A stretch of 64,000 nucleotides of DNA from Mytilus trossulus (Eukaryota; Mollusca; Bivalvia; Mytilida; Mytilidae). The translations under genes were made by a program, and so were the position numbers. Where the stretch lies: NCBI RefSeq assembly GCF_036588685.1, contig NC_086378.1:28125578-28189577 (forward strand), given 5' to 3'. Shown piece after piece: positions 1 to 13,200 of the stretch (position 1 is the stretch's first letter; every line of letters begins with the position of its first letter). Under the pieces are notes generated by a model that was not told where the DNA came from, ran no database searches, and was given only the letters and a program-made list of their open reading frames with translations.

Positions 1-128
1 ATTCTGCATTAGAATGAAGATAACTGTACTGTATTTTAAGGCTGTAAAAGATATAAATAATAAAAAAACAATTACTTTTTCAAGCAGAATATATGAACAT
101 TAATGAACTGCTGATTTTACCATTGTAG

Positions 129-1229
129 ATCGTGATGTAAGATTTGCTAGATGGAAAATGGCTGTAGAAAGATCTATGCACTGGGACGTTAAACCAGATA
201 CAGGTAATACTTTAAAAAATTGATTCTCATTTAAAAATTTACAATTGAAAAAATAATGGGAAATTTGTTTTGTTCCTTCAATTATTCTTGTTCAAAACAT
301 TGTGATAAAGATTGTGTTTTCAATATTATTCTGTAAAAGAAAGATTTCGATAAAAAAGAACATGCAATACTATATGAAATGTAGTAAGTTTATGACAAAC
401 AATGAATTCACATTCAGAAATTTTTGCTGTTTGAAAAATCTACACAAATGCAAGGCTAATTATTATGATTTTAGTAAAAACTGCTACACTTAATTATGAC
501 AAAATTTAACAGTGATACCTATTAGATTGTAATTTTCACTTAAAAAAAAACATTGCATACATTTCTTAACTCACAATAACTAATGTTTAGATGACATAAC
601 TAGAATATTTATAGGAAAACTGACATGCATACCAAATCAAATTTGTGTTAACTTTTGCCATTAAAAGGGATATAGTTTTGTTGAGAAAAAGAACATGCTA
701 AACCAAAATTTCTTATTTGGAAAAGTGTACACTAAACAATGATTTAAAATAACAAAGGTTGGATATGTTAATAGATGCAAATAAATTAAACTGATAGTGT
801 TATTAGAAATGTGCTTTTACTGGCTCTTACCATTTTGAATATGAAATACATAGGAAGATAAGTAATGCACGATTCAGCATATTATCTATATAATAAACTC
901 ATCATAGATACAAGGATTAAATTTTGTATGAGACTGTTAATTAATTTGCAACTGTAAACATTGCCAATGGATGTTCACAACTTTTTAAAACACAATACTT
1001 CATCTCAGAAATGCACAGCATTTAGGGAAACTAGTGTTTTGAATTAATTAACATAATATATATATGACTTATTAACAGCACACTATTTGAGCATGTAACT
1101 TATTTCTGATTTTTATTTTTTGCAAGCATAGTGATAAAAAGAAGTTTTTGGGATGTGCTTGGACCAGGACTATATTTATGGACAAGTTTAGGGGTGCTTA
1201 TTATTGCTAGTCGTCTACACAATAGGTGA
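129..1229 (+). CDS. GK: Glycerol kinase, last two exons (5' part outside window)
   Basis: Two + strand exons fit one reading frame. Exon 129-203 follows an acceptor (ttgtag) and ends at a gtaata donor. It encodes RDVRFARWKMAVERSMHWD, which matches the C-terminal 'RYSTWKKAVMKSMGW'-type segment of animal glycerol kinases (FGGY family). Exon 1132-1229 follows a pyrimidine-rich tract and gcatag, joins in phase 1, and encodes about 32 residues ending in TGA at 1227-1229. Its middle (GPGLYLWTSLGVLIIAS) is hydrophobic, like the C-terminal tail by which some animal glycerol kinases attach to the mitochondrial outer membrane. The enzyme phosphorylates glycerol to glycerol-3-phosphate. The catalytic part is upstream of the window. 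The family call rests on about 55 residues, so a related FGGY kinase is not excluded. Confidence 0.7.
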
Positions 1230-1342
1230 TATCACCTGCCATAGTTTTTATATATCACAATTTTAGAGATTTATACAATTGTTATTGTTTTGTTTTATAT
1301 ACATAGATTTTATATCAAAAAACATATGCTGTGAACAATCCT

Positions 1343-1348
1343 AATAAA
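1343..1348 (+). terminator. Polyadenylation signal AATAAA
   Basis: A canonical AATAAA lies about 115 bases after the glycerol kinase stop codon, at a normal distance for its 3' UTR end. Confidence 0.6.
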
Positions 1349-1599
1349 GTTTTTTGATAAAATGTTTAATTGAATTATCATTTTGTGAATGTCAATGGCA
1401 ATGAAAGTTATTGTTAAGGGTCTGCAGATTTTTTGTTTATATGATCTTCATAACTCTTAGGCGGATCAAGGGGGAAACATTTGGTTGATTATATAGGGAT
1501 CATTGAAGCATGACTGGAGCCTTCCCCCCCCCCCCCCCCACCCCCCACACTTTAGGAAAAGTTCTGGATCCCCCACTGTAACTTAAACCGCATCCTACT

Positions 1600-1740
1600 T
1601 TTCCCCAAATGTGACATACCAAATGAGACTTATCAACAAGTGTGTACTTACATGAGCACAATGACAGGGGCCACATGTGGAGCAGAATCTGTTTACCCTT
1701 CCAGAGCACATGATATCACCCCCTTGAGATAGGGTTTTAA
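1600..1740 (+). repeat. Degenerate retroelement 3' tail fragment
   Basis: The stretch 'gccacatgtggagcag...cttacccttcc...atcaccccc' resembles 36790-36860, which follows a reverse-transcriptase-like remnant, and less closely the inverted copy at 43975-44212. It is a decayed member of the same dispersed family. Confidence 0.5.
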
Positions 1741-2754
1741 AAACCTTGATCTTGTTCACACTTTTTTATGAAGCACTTCCACTTCTTTATCCTGCAATTG
1801 GGTGTCCTACTATACAGATACAGCCCTACAGATATCGCTATGCTGTATCTATATACTTTACAAATATTGCTTTAAAGCTCTGCCCACTGCCGGACTGAGT
1901 ATTGTATGAACCTGCGTGACCTCAGAATTTCTATTGCAGTCCCATTCCAATGATGTATCAATTGTGAATTAACGATTACTTTTGTATGTTCTGTTTGTTT
2001 TCAAACATTTTTTAAGAGCAAGAATCACACAAATTTTCTGATAACAGTCACACATGAACAGCAGTCTTTTGTAGGATGACAACTATCAATTTCAAAACTT
2101 GAATGTGTTTGATTGTGTAACAAAAATAACCATGTCAATTTCAGCATGCATGTTTAGTGAATGTCAAGTCTGAAGCGTAGGACAACTCGTACATTCCTCT
2201 TTCAAATTGGACAATGTTTTGTTAATTGTTTTACTGTTGAAATTAGTTGTTATGTTAAAATAGATAATTATTCACCTTGAGCGATGTATTATTGTTGACC
2301 ATTTGAGATTCTTGTTTTGCGAACCCGTCTTCAAATGAATGTGTGATTACTGTATCGTATTACTACACATGCCTCAAGGGATTTCAAATCGAAAATAAAT
2401 GCAAAACATGTGTGTTAGCGTCTTTCAAAACACAAATAATATACAGAATTAATTGCAGGATAAAGACAATAACTGTTTAGTGTCTTTAAATATCAGCTGT
2501 ATTTGTACTCGGCTTGAAAAAGGTGTTATTGTCTTTATATCAAGCTTTTCAAGATATAATACATGTACATTGCTTGCATTTTACTTTGTGTTATATTTTA
2601 AGCCACGTCAATCATTGGTTTGTATATTGGACCATCAGACATATTATTGTAACAATACACTGAAGAATGATTTTGTCTTAGTTTCGTTTCACTATGCCAA
2701 GTAGTTACAGAGACAAAAGAGTTTTATGATAAGACCAAATGACTTAGAAGTCAA

Positions 2755-2870
2755 CAGCTATAGGTCACAGTAAGGCTTTCAACAATGAGCAAAACCCATA
2801 CCACATAGCAAGCTTGAAAGCGGTAAAATGTAAAACAATTCAAATCAAAAAAGTAAGTCTGATTTATGTA
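2755..2870 (+). repeat. Short dispersed repeat (SINE/MITE-like), fragment
   Basis: Shares 'ggtcacagta-ggc-ttcaacaatgagcaaa-cccatacc' and the 'aatgtaaaacaattcaaa' end with 29735-29830, and more weakly with 35450-35530 and 57680-57735. Confidence 0.5.
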
Positions 2871-3774
2871 AAAAAAAAAATAGCAAAAAAGCTATTTAGA
2901 AAATATAATATACAGCAACAAACAGCAATCTCTGAAATCCTGAAATACATGCTCCTGACTGGAATGTGGCTAGATTAAACATGACTTTTGGTGACCTGTA
3001 CTGTAGATTCTGTAATAAAGGCTGTCCAGAATGAAGGTCAGGGAAATTTGGACTGTCATTGGAAAATGAGGACATATTGTATTAGGGACCTTTAATAAGT
3101 TGTTGCCAGAGTTCTTATCATAAAGAGAGCATGGTGCTATCTCTACATGAGGCAATGGATTTTACGTCTCTTTTCTGAGAGGACGTGTCTGCATTCTTAT
3201 TCTTAACTGCTGATTGGCAGAGCACATTATAGTGACCACAATTCTATTCCCCAGTCACTCTTGGGGATGCATATTAGTGTTAAGACATCATTTACAATCA
3301 GAAGAAAACACGAACTTGTGCAATGCAAAAATACAATTATGCGCAGAATTTAGGACCATGAATGCTGATAGGTGTATAGCGATAACATTTGGATGGGTTT
3401 TATTTTATTGAAAACATCAAGGGACCACAAAAGAATAAGGAAAATTAAAGCCATAATTTTACCTCAAAATTTTACCAAATTGGCAATTCAAAATAGAGGT
3501 AAGCTACTGTCCAACTTGAAAAGGATGCATTGAGATAAAGTGATATAAAAAATTGAATCTCAAGAATCTTAAAATAGTGTTACATTTATTTTTGAAGATT
3601 TTCATTTTTTTAAGGTAACTGGGTTAATTACAAGAGCTCTATGCTAGTACTGTCTTTAAAGAAGTGATCGTTTTTTATACGACCGCAAAATTTGAAAAAA
3701 AAATCGTCGTATATTGCTATCACGTTGGCGTCGTTGTCTGCGTCGTCGTCGTCGTCATCCGAATACTTTTAGTT

Positions 3775-4400
3775 TTTGCACTCTAACTCTAGTAAAAGTG
3801 AATAGAAATCTATGAAATTTTAACACAAGGTTTATGACCACAAAAGGAAGGTTGGGATTCATTTTGGGAGTTTTGGTCCCAACATTTTAGGAATAAGAGG
3901 CCAAAAAGGGCCCAAATAAGCATTTTCTTGGTTTTCGCACAATAACTTTAGTTTAAGTTAATAGAAATCTATGAAATGTTGACACAAGGTTTATGACCAC
4001 ATAAGAAAGGTTGGGATTGATTTTGGGAGTTTTGGTTCCAGCAGTTTAGGATTTAGGGGCCAAAAAAGGGCCAAAATAAGCATTTTTCTTGGTTTTCGCA
4101 CAATAACTTTAGTTTAAGGAAATAGAAATCAATGAAATTTAAACACAATGTTTATGACCACAAAAGGAAGGTTAGTATTGATTTTGGGAGTTTAAGTCCC
4201 AACAGTTTAGGAATAAGGGGCCAAAAAGGGACCCAAATAAGCATTTTTCTTGGTCTTCACACCATTACTTTAGTATTTATAAATAGAAATCTATGAAATT
4301 TAAACATAAGGTTTATGACCATAAAAGGAAGGTTGGTATTGATTTTGGTAGTTTTGGTCCCAACAGTTTAGGAATAAGGGGTCCAAAGGGTCCAAAATTA
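3775..4400 (+). repeat. About 160-bp tandem repeat, four units, inside the foldback element
   Basis: The phrase 'acacaaggtttatgaccaca' recurs near 3823, 3982, 4143 and 4303, each followed by 'aggaaggttgg.attgattttgg' and a 'ggccaaaaaggg' segment. The units have diverged by substitutions and small indels. Confidence 0.75.
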
Positions 4401-4919
4401 AACTTTGTTTGATTTCACCAAAAAATGAATAATTGGGGCTCTTTGATATGCCGAATCTAACTGTGTATGTAGATTCTTAATTTTTGGTCGTTTTCAAATT
4501 GGTCTACATTAAGTTTCAAAGGGTCCAAAATTAAACATAGTTTGATTTTAACAAAAATTGAATTCTTGGGGTTCTTTGATATGCTGAATCTAAAAATGTA
4601 CTTAGATTTTTTATTATTGGCCCAGTTTTCAAGTTGCCCCAAATCGGGGTCCAAAATTAAACTTTGTTTGATTTCATCAAAAATTGAATAATTGGGGTTC
4701 TTTGATATGCCAAATCTAACTGTGTATGTAGATTCTTAATTTTTGGTCCCGTTTTAAAATTGTTTTACATTAAAGTCCAAAATTAAACTAAGTTTGAATT
4801 TAACAAAAATTGAATTCTTAGGCTTCTTTGATATGCTGAATCTAAACATGTACTTAGATTTTTGATTATGGGCCCAGCTTTCAAGTTGGTCCAAATCAGG
4901 ATCCAAAATTATTATATTA

Positions 4920-5130
4920 AGTATTGTGCAATAGCAAGAAATTCTCAATTGCACAGTTATAAATTTAGCAATAGCAAGAAATCTTCAATTGCACAGTATT
5001 GTGCAATAGCAAGAAATCTTCAATTGCACAGTATTGTGCAATAGCAAATATTTTCAATTGCACAGTATTGCACAATAGCAAGAAATATCTAATTGTACAA
5101 TATTGTGCAATAGCAAGAAATTCCAATTAG
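4920..5130 (+). repeat. About 35-bp minisatellite of imperfect palindromes
   Basis: About six units of the form 'ttgtgcaatagcaagaaat' plus 'cttcaattgcaca'. Each unit begins with ttgtgcaa and ends with ttgcaca, so single units can fold. It lies inside the foldback element, left arm. Confidence 0.7.
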
Positions 5131-5834
5131 ATTTCAATTGGAGTTATTTTTCTTTGTCCAGAATAGTAGTTGAATCAACTTAAATCATTGTTTTATACAA
5201 TATACAATGTATATTCACTTTTACTACCAACTGATAGATTAAAACAATCTTTACCATTCAGTCATTGTCAGTGATAACAAGCACTTTTTTTACATATTAA
5301 TATTTTATGATGTATTTAAATGAGTAGTTATTGTTGCAAACTTCATTAGAAATTTGAATTGAGATCAGTTTTGAAATAAGGGAAAGGGGGATGTGAAAAA
5401 AAAATTGGGGGGTAATTTTTTTTCATTTCAGATTTCATAAATAAAAAGAAAATTTCTTCAAACCTTTTTTGAGAGGATTAATATTCAACAGCATAGTGAC
5501 TTGCTCAAAGGCAAATTTTTTTTTTAAAGTTCATTAGACCACATTCATTCTGTGTCAGAAACCTATGCTGTGTCAACTATTTAATCACAATCCAAATTTA
5601 GAGCTGAATCCAGCTTGAATGTTGTGTCCATACTTGCCCCAACCGTTCAGGGTTCAACCTCTGCGGTTGTATAAAGCTGCGCCCTGCGGAGCATCTGGTT
5701 GTTGTTTGAAATGTATTAAATATATTAAAGATTACAAACTATTAAAAGTGCAATGGAACATTACTTTATTGTCAAGGACTTGAATTCGTAAGTCCAACAT
5801 ATATTTTTTGAATTTAATAAAATGATAATCTAAA

Positions 5835-5975
5835 TCTTAAAATATTTGAATAAGCTCTCGCCGCGATATAGCCTTTTTTGTACTCATGTGGCGTAAAGCA
5901 TACTCTTAAAATATTTGAATAAGCTCTCACCATGATATAGCCTTTTTGTACTCATGTGGCGTAAAGCAAACTCAT
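5835..5975 (+). repeat. 69-bp tandem duplication
   Basis: Two copies starting at 5835 and 5904 of a unit running from 'tcttaaaatatttgaataag' to 'actcatgtggcgtaaagca'. They lie in the loop region of the foldback element. Confidence 0.75.
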
Positions 5976-7097
5976 GAATGTCAATCAATCAATCTAAATC
6001 CGAGTTCTAGAGTTTATCAAGAGTACTTTTCAGTGAGGGTGAACGATCAATACGTATGACAAATATACTTGCCCTGTGCAGAATGTCGTCCCTCCTCTTG
6101 AGTATGACAATAGACAAACTCAATTGATGATCACATGAATTTATTCATAAAAATACTGATTATCATATTTAACATCTTTACCAATATATGTACAATTTAA
6201 CATATTTTTATAACACTACATGTATAACAAAACAGAGGAAAAAAATTCTTGCAGAAGCACATGATATGTGTTTACAAACCAGATGCTCTGCAGGGCGCAG
6301 CTTTATACAACCACAGAGGTCGAACCATGAACAGTTGGGGCAAGCAAGGACACAACATTCAAGCTTGATACAGCTCTGAATTTGGATTGTGATTAAATAG
6401 TTGACACAGCATAGGTTTCTGACGCAGATTGAATGACAAATGTGGTCTATGAATTTTGAAATTTTGAAATGGACTTTTACCTTTTATGGTCCAATATCCA
6501 AAATCTAAATACATGGTTAGATTAAGCATATCAAAGAACCCCAATAATTTAACTTTTGATGAAATCAAATAAAGTTCAATTTTAGACCCTTTAGACCCCA
6601 ATTTGGTCCAACTTGAAAACTGGGCCCATCATGAATCAAAAATCTAAGTACATGTTCAGATTTAGCATATTAAAGAACCCCAAGAATTTATTTTTTGTTA
6701 AAATCAAACTAAGTTTAATTTTGGACCCTTTGGACCTTAATGTAGACCAATTTGAAAAAAAGGACCAAACATTAAGAATCTACATACACGGTTAGATTCG
6801 GCATATATAGAACCCCAATAATTCAATTTTTGATCAAATTAAACAAAGTTTAATTTTGGACCCTTTTGACCCCTAATAGTAATTATTAAACTGTTGGGAC
6901 AAAATCCCCCAAAATCAATCCAAACCTTCCTTTAGTGGTTATGAAACTTGTGTTATTTTTTTTAAATTTCTATTGACTTATACTAAAGTTATTATCCGGA
7001 AATCACCTGTCTTCGGACGACGTTGACGACGACAACGCAGACGACGTGATACCAATATACGACCATTGTTTTTCTAATTTTTGCGGTCGTATAAAAA

Positions 7098-8261
7098 CAA
7101 CATATACACACATGATTAAAATCTTACAAAAGTATAGACAAAACGTTACAAAATAACCGATGAATGCAGTTCATACATACCTTGTTATTTGGATTAAGGA
7201 TTGAAACTAGCATATTAATTTTAGCGGAAATTTGACTGTATTGATGGGTTGGTGTTTAGCAACTTTTGTTTTTCAGAAGGTTTCTCACGGAATTCAATTC
7301 AAGTATTAAATTCTGATATTCACACACAAATAATTAATTCCGTTAAACAAACAAAGCAATGCATTTAATAGTAGGGATTCAAGACACCAGGAAAAAATCA
7401 GAATATGTCTGAAGTTAGTACTAATTTTAATAAATTTTGAGCTGACTGATTGTTTTATGTGTACTGCAGCCATTGAAAAATGGTGGCCAAAGAACAATAT
7501 TTAACAGGAAATCGATTTGGAATAACATCTTGTATCTGTACATTAGATTTCATTAAACTCCTTTTAAAAAAAAAAAATTCTTAAATTTGTGATTTTAACT
7601 TCGAACTTTACACTGGGTATCAATTGGGAATAGTAGTGGGTCCTAATATTCAATTGTCATGTCAGATTATCACGTTTAATATTGTTTGGGATGGACCTTT
7701 AGTCCTTTATCTCAATAAATCAAATCCAATATTGTTGTAAAGGGACAGATTTCCATTTTTCATAGAACCTGATGATTATTTTTATTTCTATATATATAGC
7801 CAAAGTATGAAATATCAGAGGGTGGTAAAGGGTTATTTTCGTGCAACGTGTTTGCCATTTAAATTTCACGTGCAGCCGTGAAAAGGGTTCATTATTGACC
7901 GTGTTTCGTGAAATCGGCAAAAAGATCAACGTGCAAGAAATTTTAATTGTTCGTTCATTGTGAAAAGGTAATTTCATTTCTTCTTTCTTCTGTGCAGATA
8001 CCCCCTTTTACGCCCCTCATATAACACTGACTATATATATATAGCAAGGAAATGAGACAAGTTTAACTGAAAATAATGATGATCAGGAAAACTGGAATTG
8101 ATATATGCGTTCATATATTTCGTTACAATAAACTTTCATACTTTGGAATGTTAAATATTTTCTGTATTACTTCTACATAGACTTATAAAAATCTGTTTGA
8201 ACGTATCATCAGATTATACTTCTACGTAGACGACGAAACTTCCCCTTTTATGCTTTGAATA
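7098..8261. other. Intergenic, no gene seen
   Basis: Separates the foldback element from the 3' end of gene A. It probably carries gene A's 3' UTR; the nearest minus-strand AATAAA that I see is at 7781-7786, rather far from the stop. No coding signal was found. Confidence 0.4.
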
Positions 8262-10261
8262 TCACGTTCTGATTAGAATCATGAGTCTCGGCCCACCTTG
8301 ATCTTCGTCAGTTTTAATTGATTTCATTTTCACTTCCAATTCCTTTGCCTTTTCTTGGTTACCCAACTGTCGATATAATTTCGCAACATGTTCATAGTGT
8401 ATGCGGCTGTCTATGCGGCCTACGATTTCTTCATAATCGTAGATATGTTCTTGGAATAATTCTATCTTGTCCATTTCGTCATAGCATTTTGATAAGTGTT
8501 TGTAAAATGTAACTAAGTACCTCAAAGAACAGTACACTTGCTTATATCTGGACTGATTTATCTGCTTAATAGTGTCATCATCCGTGATCTCATCATGGTT
8601 GGCTTCGTCACTTTTTAAATCTTTCTGAAGGACGGAAATTGAACAACGGAGAATTTCGGCACATTCTTCAAATTCTCCTCCTATCGCTAATTGACCAGTA
8701 AGGTCATAAATAGAATTCCACTTGTCGTCGGTGATGTCAACGTATACTCGACCCCAATCACCTGTATATTCCTCACCAAGAATGGCGGAAATAGGCAAGG
8801 AAGCTTTATCTGCCAGTAAAACCCGACATGTATTCGTCTTCCTTTCTTTATCCACTACTTGTGCGAAAGGTAATACACTGTCTGTATCGCTGAATGAAGT
8901 CAGGAACGTTTGTATGAAATCTTCAAACGTTGTACCGGACTCGTTATCAGCAACATCGACTGTCTCTTCAAAACCTGCTTCAAGGTATTGCAAAGCTTGG
9001 TTGTAAAAAATGAGAACTTTGGCCTTCATGCTATTTGTAGCTAATTTAAAACAAATTGGAACGAACACGGCTTCAACTAATTTATGTTTGTCCTTCGACC
9101 TTTTATAATCTTCTATGGACGATTCCAACTGATCTATTACCGGCAGAGTTATAAACGAATGACTTTCTAGTAAGAAGTAAACGGATGCAAATGGAAACCA
9201 CCGCAGAGATTGTAAACGGTATTGTATGTTCCGCAGGTCTTCTTCTTCTACGTGCTCTATCATGTTATTTTCTGGAATAAAGTAATTTGGAAGATTTTGT
9301 TCCGCAATCCTCTGTGACAACCAAGCAATTTTATACATAATACAACCTCCTGGATTGGAAGACCATGCATGCTGTGGAATTACTTCACTACAATAAAACA
9401 TGGTTGTCAAAAGACTATATGTTTTCAGCTTTACATTAAGAATTCGTGTATGGTGGTCTACGAGTGCTTTGAATACACGAAAACAATGCATCATCGAATC
9501 ATTAAATGAGCCAACTAAAACCTTTTCTACTTCATTGAATACAAACTGAAATTCTATGTCTGGATTTTCACTAAATTCATGTGCACGTTTAATAACTGTA
9601 CACCCTCTTTCATCCACCTCTTTGATTATTTCTGCAGAAGGCCAACCTGAAACTGGATTCCGATTTGTCCAATCGCGTGCCTGGTGTGGCCAAAAATCAC
9701 AATCAAGTCCATCAAAGATTTTATAAGAGACTCCTCCAGACTTTTCTGGAAATATCGGTTTATCTCTGTTTCGCAACGAACGTAAAAACGCTTGTTGGCC
9801 ATTTAACCACTCTATGCACCCAGTCCAGGCTGTGGTGTCTGTCGGTCTTAAACGTGTATATCCCGGAAGTGTATCACTGTCATCAATCATTACACTTGCT
9901 CCTAGAAGATCGAATGCTTGGTCTCCACCTCTTTCCAGTATAGGGCAAAAGCTTTTTGGCAGTTTCATAACAAATGTAAGCGATGCTAGATTTTTATCTT
10001 TAGGTGTCCTATTTTCAAGTATTTCGAAATGTTGCATAGCTGCTGTAAAATCCATCATATTACTGTCTAAACCCAACGAACCGCTTCCTATTCTAGTCAT
10101 AAATTCCTTATGACTTTCAAATATACTGTCGAAATGTTCATGCAGGCTGATGAAAAATTTCGGTTTTACAAGAAGTTTAAGCAGATATGAGAGATGGACC
10201 ATTGGGATGCCACTTATTGTGTCCACTTCAAATTTCTGTTTGACCAATGCGTTCATCGTTT
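8262..10261 (-). CDS. Gene A exon 6 (Mab-21 domain and TPR-like tail)
   Basis: Acceptor 'tttctttag', joining in frame as ETMNALVKQ. Mab-21 features: the GSGSLGL loop (residues about 1210-1216), MDFTAAM, PGYTRLRP, DWTNRNPVSGWPSAEI, GCTVIKRAH and DIEFQFVFNEVEKVLV, then helices with a conserved WSSNPGG. The usual pair of metal-binding acids after the GS loop is reduced to D1222 followed by Thr at 1224, so catalysis is doubtful. The C-terminal 170 residues are helical, ending with a TPR-like repeat (HVAKLYRQLGNQEKAKELE). Stop at 8262-8264. Confidence 0.85.
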
Positions 10262-13200
10262 CTAAAGAAATAAAAAAGAATTATAAAAGACGTTGATACA
10301 ATACAAGACTCAATCATCCGCTGGATGTGAAAACATGATTAGTATATGGCAAATAAACAATTAAAACACAATAAATGAACAAATAAAAGCGAAACAATAG
10401 TTCACAAACACTATACAGAAACGACAGACTTAGCATCACGGACCTCACTTAATTTCGTGTATATTTCTCCAACAGTGGCTGCTTATAAGAACAGTCTTGC
10501 GACAACAGTGACAACCTTAGTGTTGCTTACAACAATTAAAAGTCTAGTGATATTTCGTTTAAGGAACCAGACATGAAAGAAAGGAGGACTGGATTATATC
10601 TGCAAGTCATTGTCATCTGTGACTGGACAATACAGTTCTCACGCTTAGTTTAAAGTCTTCAGATAAAATGCTAATATAAACTGAGCATCCCCAGAAAACG
10701 CAATCATATGATTTTTGCTAAGTGAAACTCCCAAAATTGTTTTTTCTATTAATGTATATTTGCTTTTATCTTCACGTCGCTCGTCATATTTTGTATTTTG
10801 TTTTTTACGAAACAAAATTTTAAATAATTATTTTTGTGTTCTATTTTTTATCTTCTTTTGATGTATTTTGATTGTTTTGCATTTTTTTTTCATGAAAGAC
10901 CCAGTATCATAAAAGGTCAGATCAAAATGAGGTATAATATGCAGGTCAACTACACACACACACAATTCTAGCATGTATGTGAGCTTATTGTAAAACGAAA
11001 TCAGAGTTGAATCCAAAAGGTGTTATTGTAACAATAATTTAAAATCTGATTTCTCCAATAATAATGATCGAAACGAAATGGTGTCGCAAAATTTTCTACT
11101 ACACATGATGGCAAATAACCATATCAAGTATTTTTTTGTAAACACGATTTTAGAGTTTTGTTAACAAGATGTCATTGTTACAATACTAAAAAATCCCGTC
11201 ACTTAAATAAAAAATGCCAAATCAAAATGAAGATATATTGAGAACAAAGTAGAAAACCTTTATATCAAACAGTCTCTCGTAATTGATGATTTCCGGACAA
11301 ATATAGACCTTAGTTATGTCCCCATGTGTTGGACAGACGGGGATCATAAACATAGTCGTCCCAGTGGGGCTACAAACGGGGGTCAAAAATACAAAGCATG
11401 AGAAAGCTTACTGATTTTTAAGACCATATATTCAAATCATAAAAGCTTTAATTGCTACATAATGTAAAAACATGTCATATTCAGATATAACGCTTAGACA
11501 GTTGAGCAGTTGGACACTAGTATAGAAATTTACCTAATGTATCTTTGAAATATGTATCTGCTCCTGTTTGTCTTGGTGTTCTACAAATGCGTAAAATTTC
11601 ATCTATTTCCTCTTTTTCTTTCTGAAAATGCTCAAATTTACCAGCATTCATATATTCTTTCAAGTTAGCAATTTTCTTAGAAGCTTCCTCACCCACAGAA
11701 GCAGCAATAGTTAAATCCAAATTTCCGTTATTGATAATCTGTGTGCCTCGCCGAATGTGTGCTCCTATTTAACAAATGAATCGATACATAAAGTAGTAAC
11801 AACTGGATAAAAAGTGTACAAAACAACTCCAAATTAAAAAAAAAAACGGAAATTAAATTATCTATTAATATTCTTTTGACAGATACCCTTCATCACTATG
11901 ATTATGGGGATGTAAAATAAATCATTTCATTTTTTTTCTAGTTTAACTTGAACAATCTTTTCAGTTATACAGTTTAAAACCGAACTTAATTGGTTTTACT
12001 GTCTTTTCCTGTAGTAATCAGGATTAATTGGTATTGCGGTATATTTCGGCAATATCGTCGGAATAATTTGAGAAGTATATAGAAAAATGTATGGTGTTTG
12101 CACTGTATAACCACGAGTTATCAAATGAAGAACGGCTGTCATAAAGTAGTCTCATATTTAGACGTGTATATATATACAGATTTTTGTAAAGTTGATTGAA
12201 GCCAGATATGAGTAATATGAAAGTAAAACGAATAAAATCAATGAACCAATATCACCACTATAAAATAACAGCAAACCTTATAAACCTTTAAAACTACGAA
12301 AAGGGACAGTAAACCCAATAATTTAAAAACACTTTCGAAAGAACATCAAAAATCTATATTGCAAGAACCTGACGAAAAAGAAACACATGTAAACACCTTT
12401 TGCGTTTAGAAATCAATACAGATTATTCTATTGGTCTGTAAATGTCTTTTCTGTTTTCATTGTGTCTTGGGTTGCTGTCTCATTGAAGTTAATCTTTATT
12501 TCCTGTTATTCTTATTCAAACCAGGTAAAAGTTTTACTTACGTAAAGGCCAGGAATATTCCCAAGATTTTGGTCTCAGACTGACGAAATGCATCATAGTC
12601 CTTATGTGCCCGATATATAGTTTTTCTTCCTCATAAAGATTCGTTGGTGTCAATTCAGTCATAGACATGAAAGAACTATAGACCACTATTTTCCTCCCAG
12701 TCATTTCTGAAATACCTCTCAGTATAATATCATCTCCCCACTGACCATCAATCTCCATCTTTAAAAGATATTCTTCCCAAGTTTCATTTGTCAGAAAAGC
12801 TTCCATGTGTGTTTCATCATCAACATGAGGTTTTTCTCGAAGAAACCTGAAGACAATAATGTATTAATTTCAAAGTTAATGCTCAGCTCCGTCCTTTTAT
12901 GAATGTATGGTAAGAGATATCTATAAAATCAGTATTAATTTACGTATTGCTAAATAAAATAGAAAAAAAACTTTTGAAACTTTTTAAATTAAAACTGTAT
13001 AGACTTTTCTTGTTAGGCAAATATACATTCGCTTGAAGTTTTTGATCCTTTTATTTTGCCATTTGAATTGGGACTATCTTTTTTGAATTTTCCTCCGGAC
13101 TCAGTATTTTTATGATTTTACATTTTTTTTCATAAACACATTACGCTTCTACATACTTACTGCACTGCTTTTTTTCGGAGTCGATCAGCTGTATAGGAGA

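Larger units (their letters stand above)
1349..3670. other. Intergenic, no gene seen
   Basis: AT-rich sequence between the glycerol kinase 3' end and the foldback element. It holds a C homopolymer near 1527-1545, a decayed retroelement tail (1600-1740) and a short dispersed-repeat fragment (2755-2870). The open frames here (for example 2453-2704 and 3214-3411) have no recognisable protein features and no splice partners that I could find. Confidence 0.5.
3671..7097. repeat. Foldback (long inverted repeat) transposable element
   Basis: The two ends are inverted copies: 'ttttatacgaccgcaaaa' at the left and its complement at 7076-7096. The match extends inward through the CGTCGT-rich stretch (3705-3765 against 7005-7070). 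A second inverted match pairs 5530-5705 with 6283-6435, and AT-rich 'caaaattaaac' units at 4380-4910 pair with 6480-6880. The arms are unequal because the left one carries extra tandem units. No transposase frame is visible, so it is non-autonomous. I did not find a clear target-site duplication. Confidence 0.7.

Noticed and set aside
4920..5130. Regularly spaced repeats resembling a CRISPR array
   Set aside because: Units abut without unique spacers, are diverged, and lie in a eukaryotic foldback element.
8262..10261. Active cGAS-like cyclic dinucleotide synthase
   Set aside because: The acidic pair needed after the GS loop is incomplete in gene A and absent in gene B, so I call only the fold.
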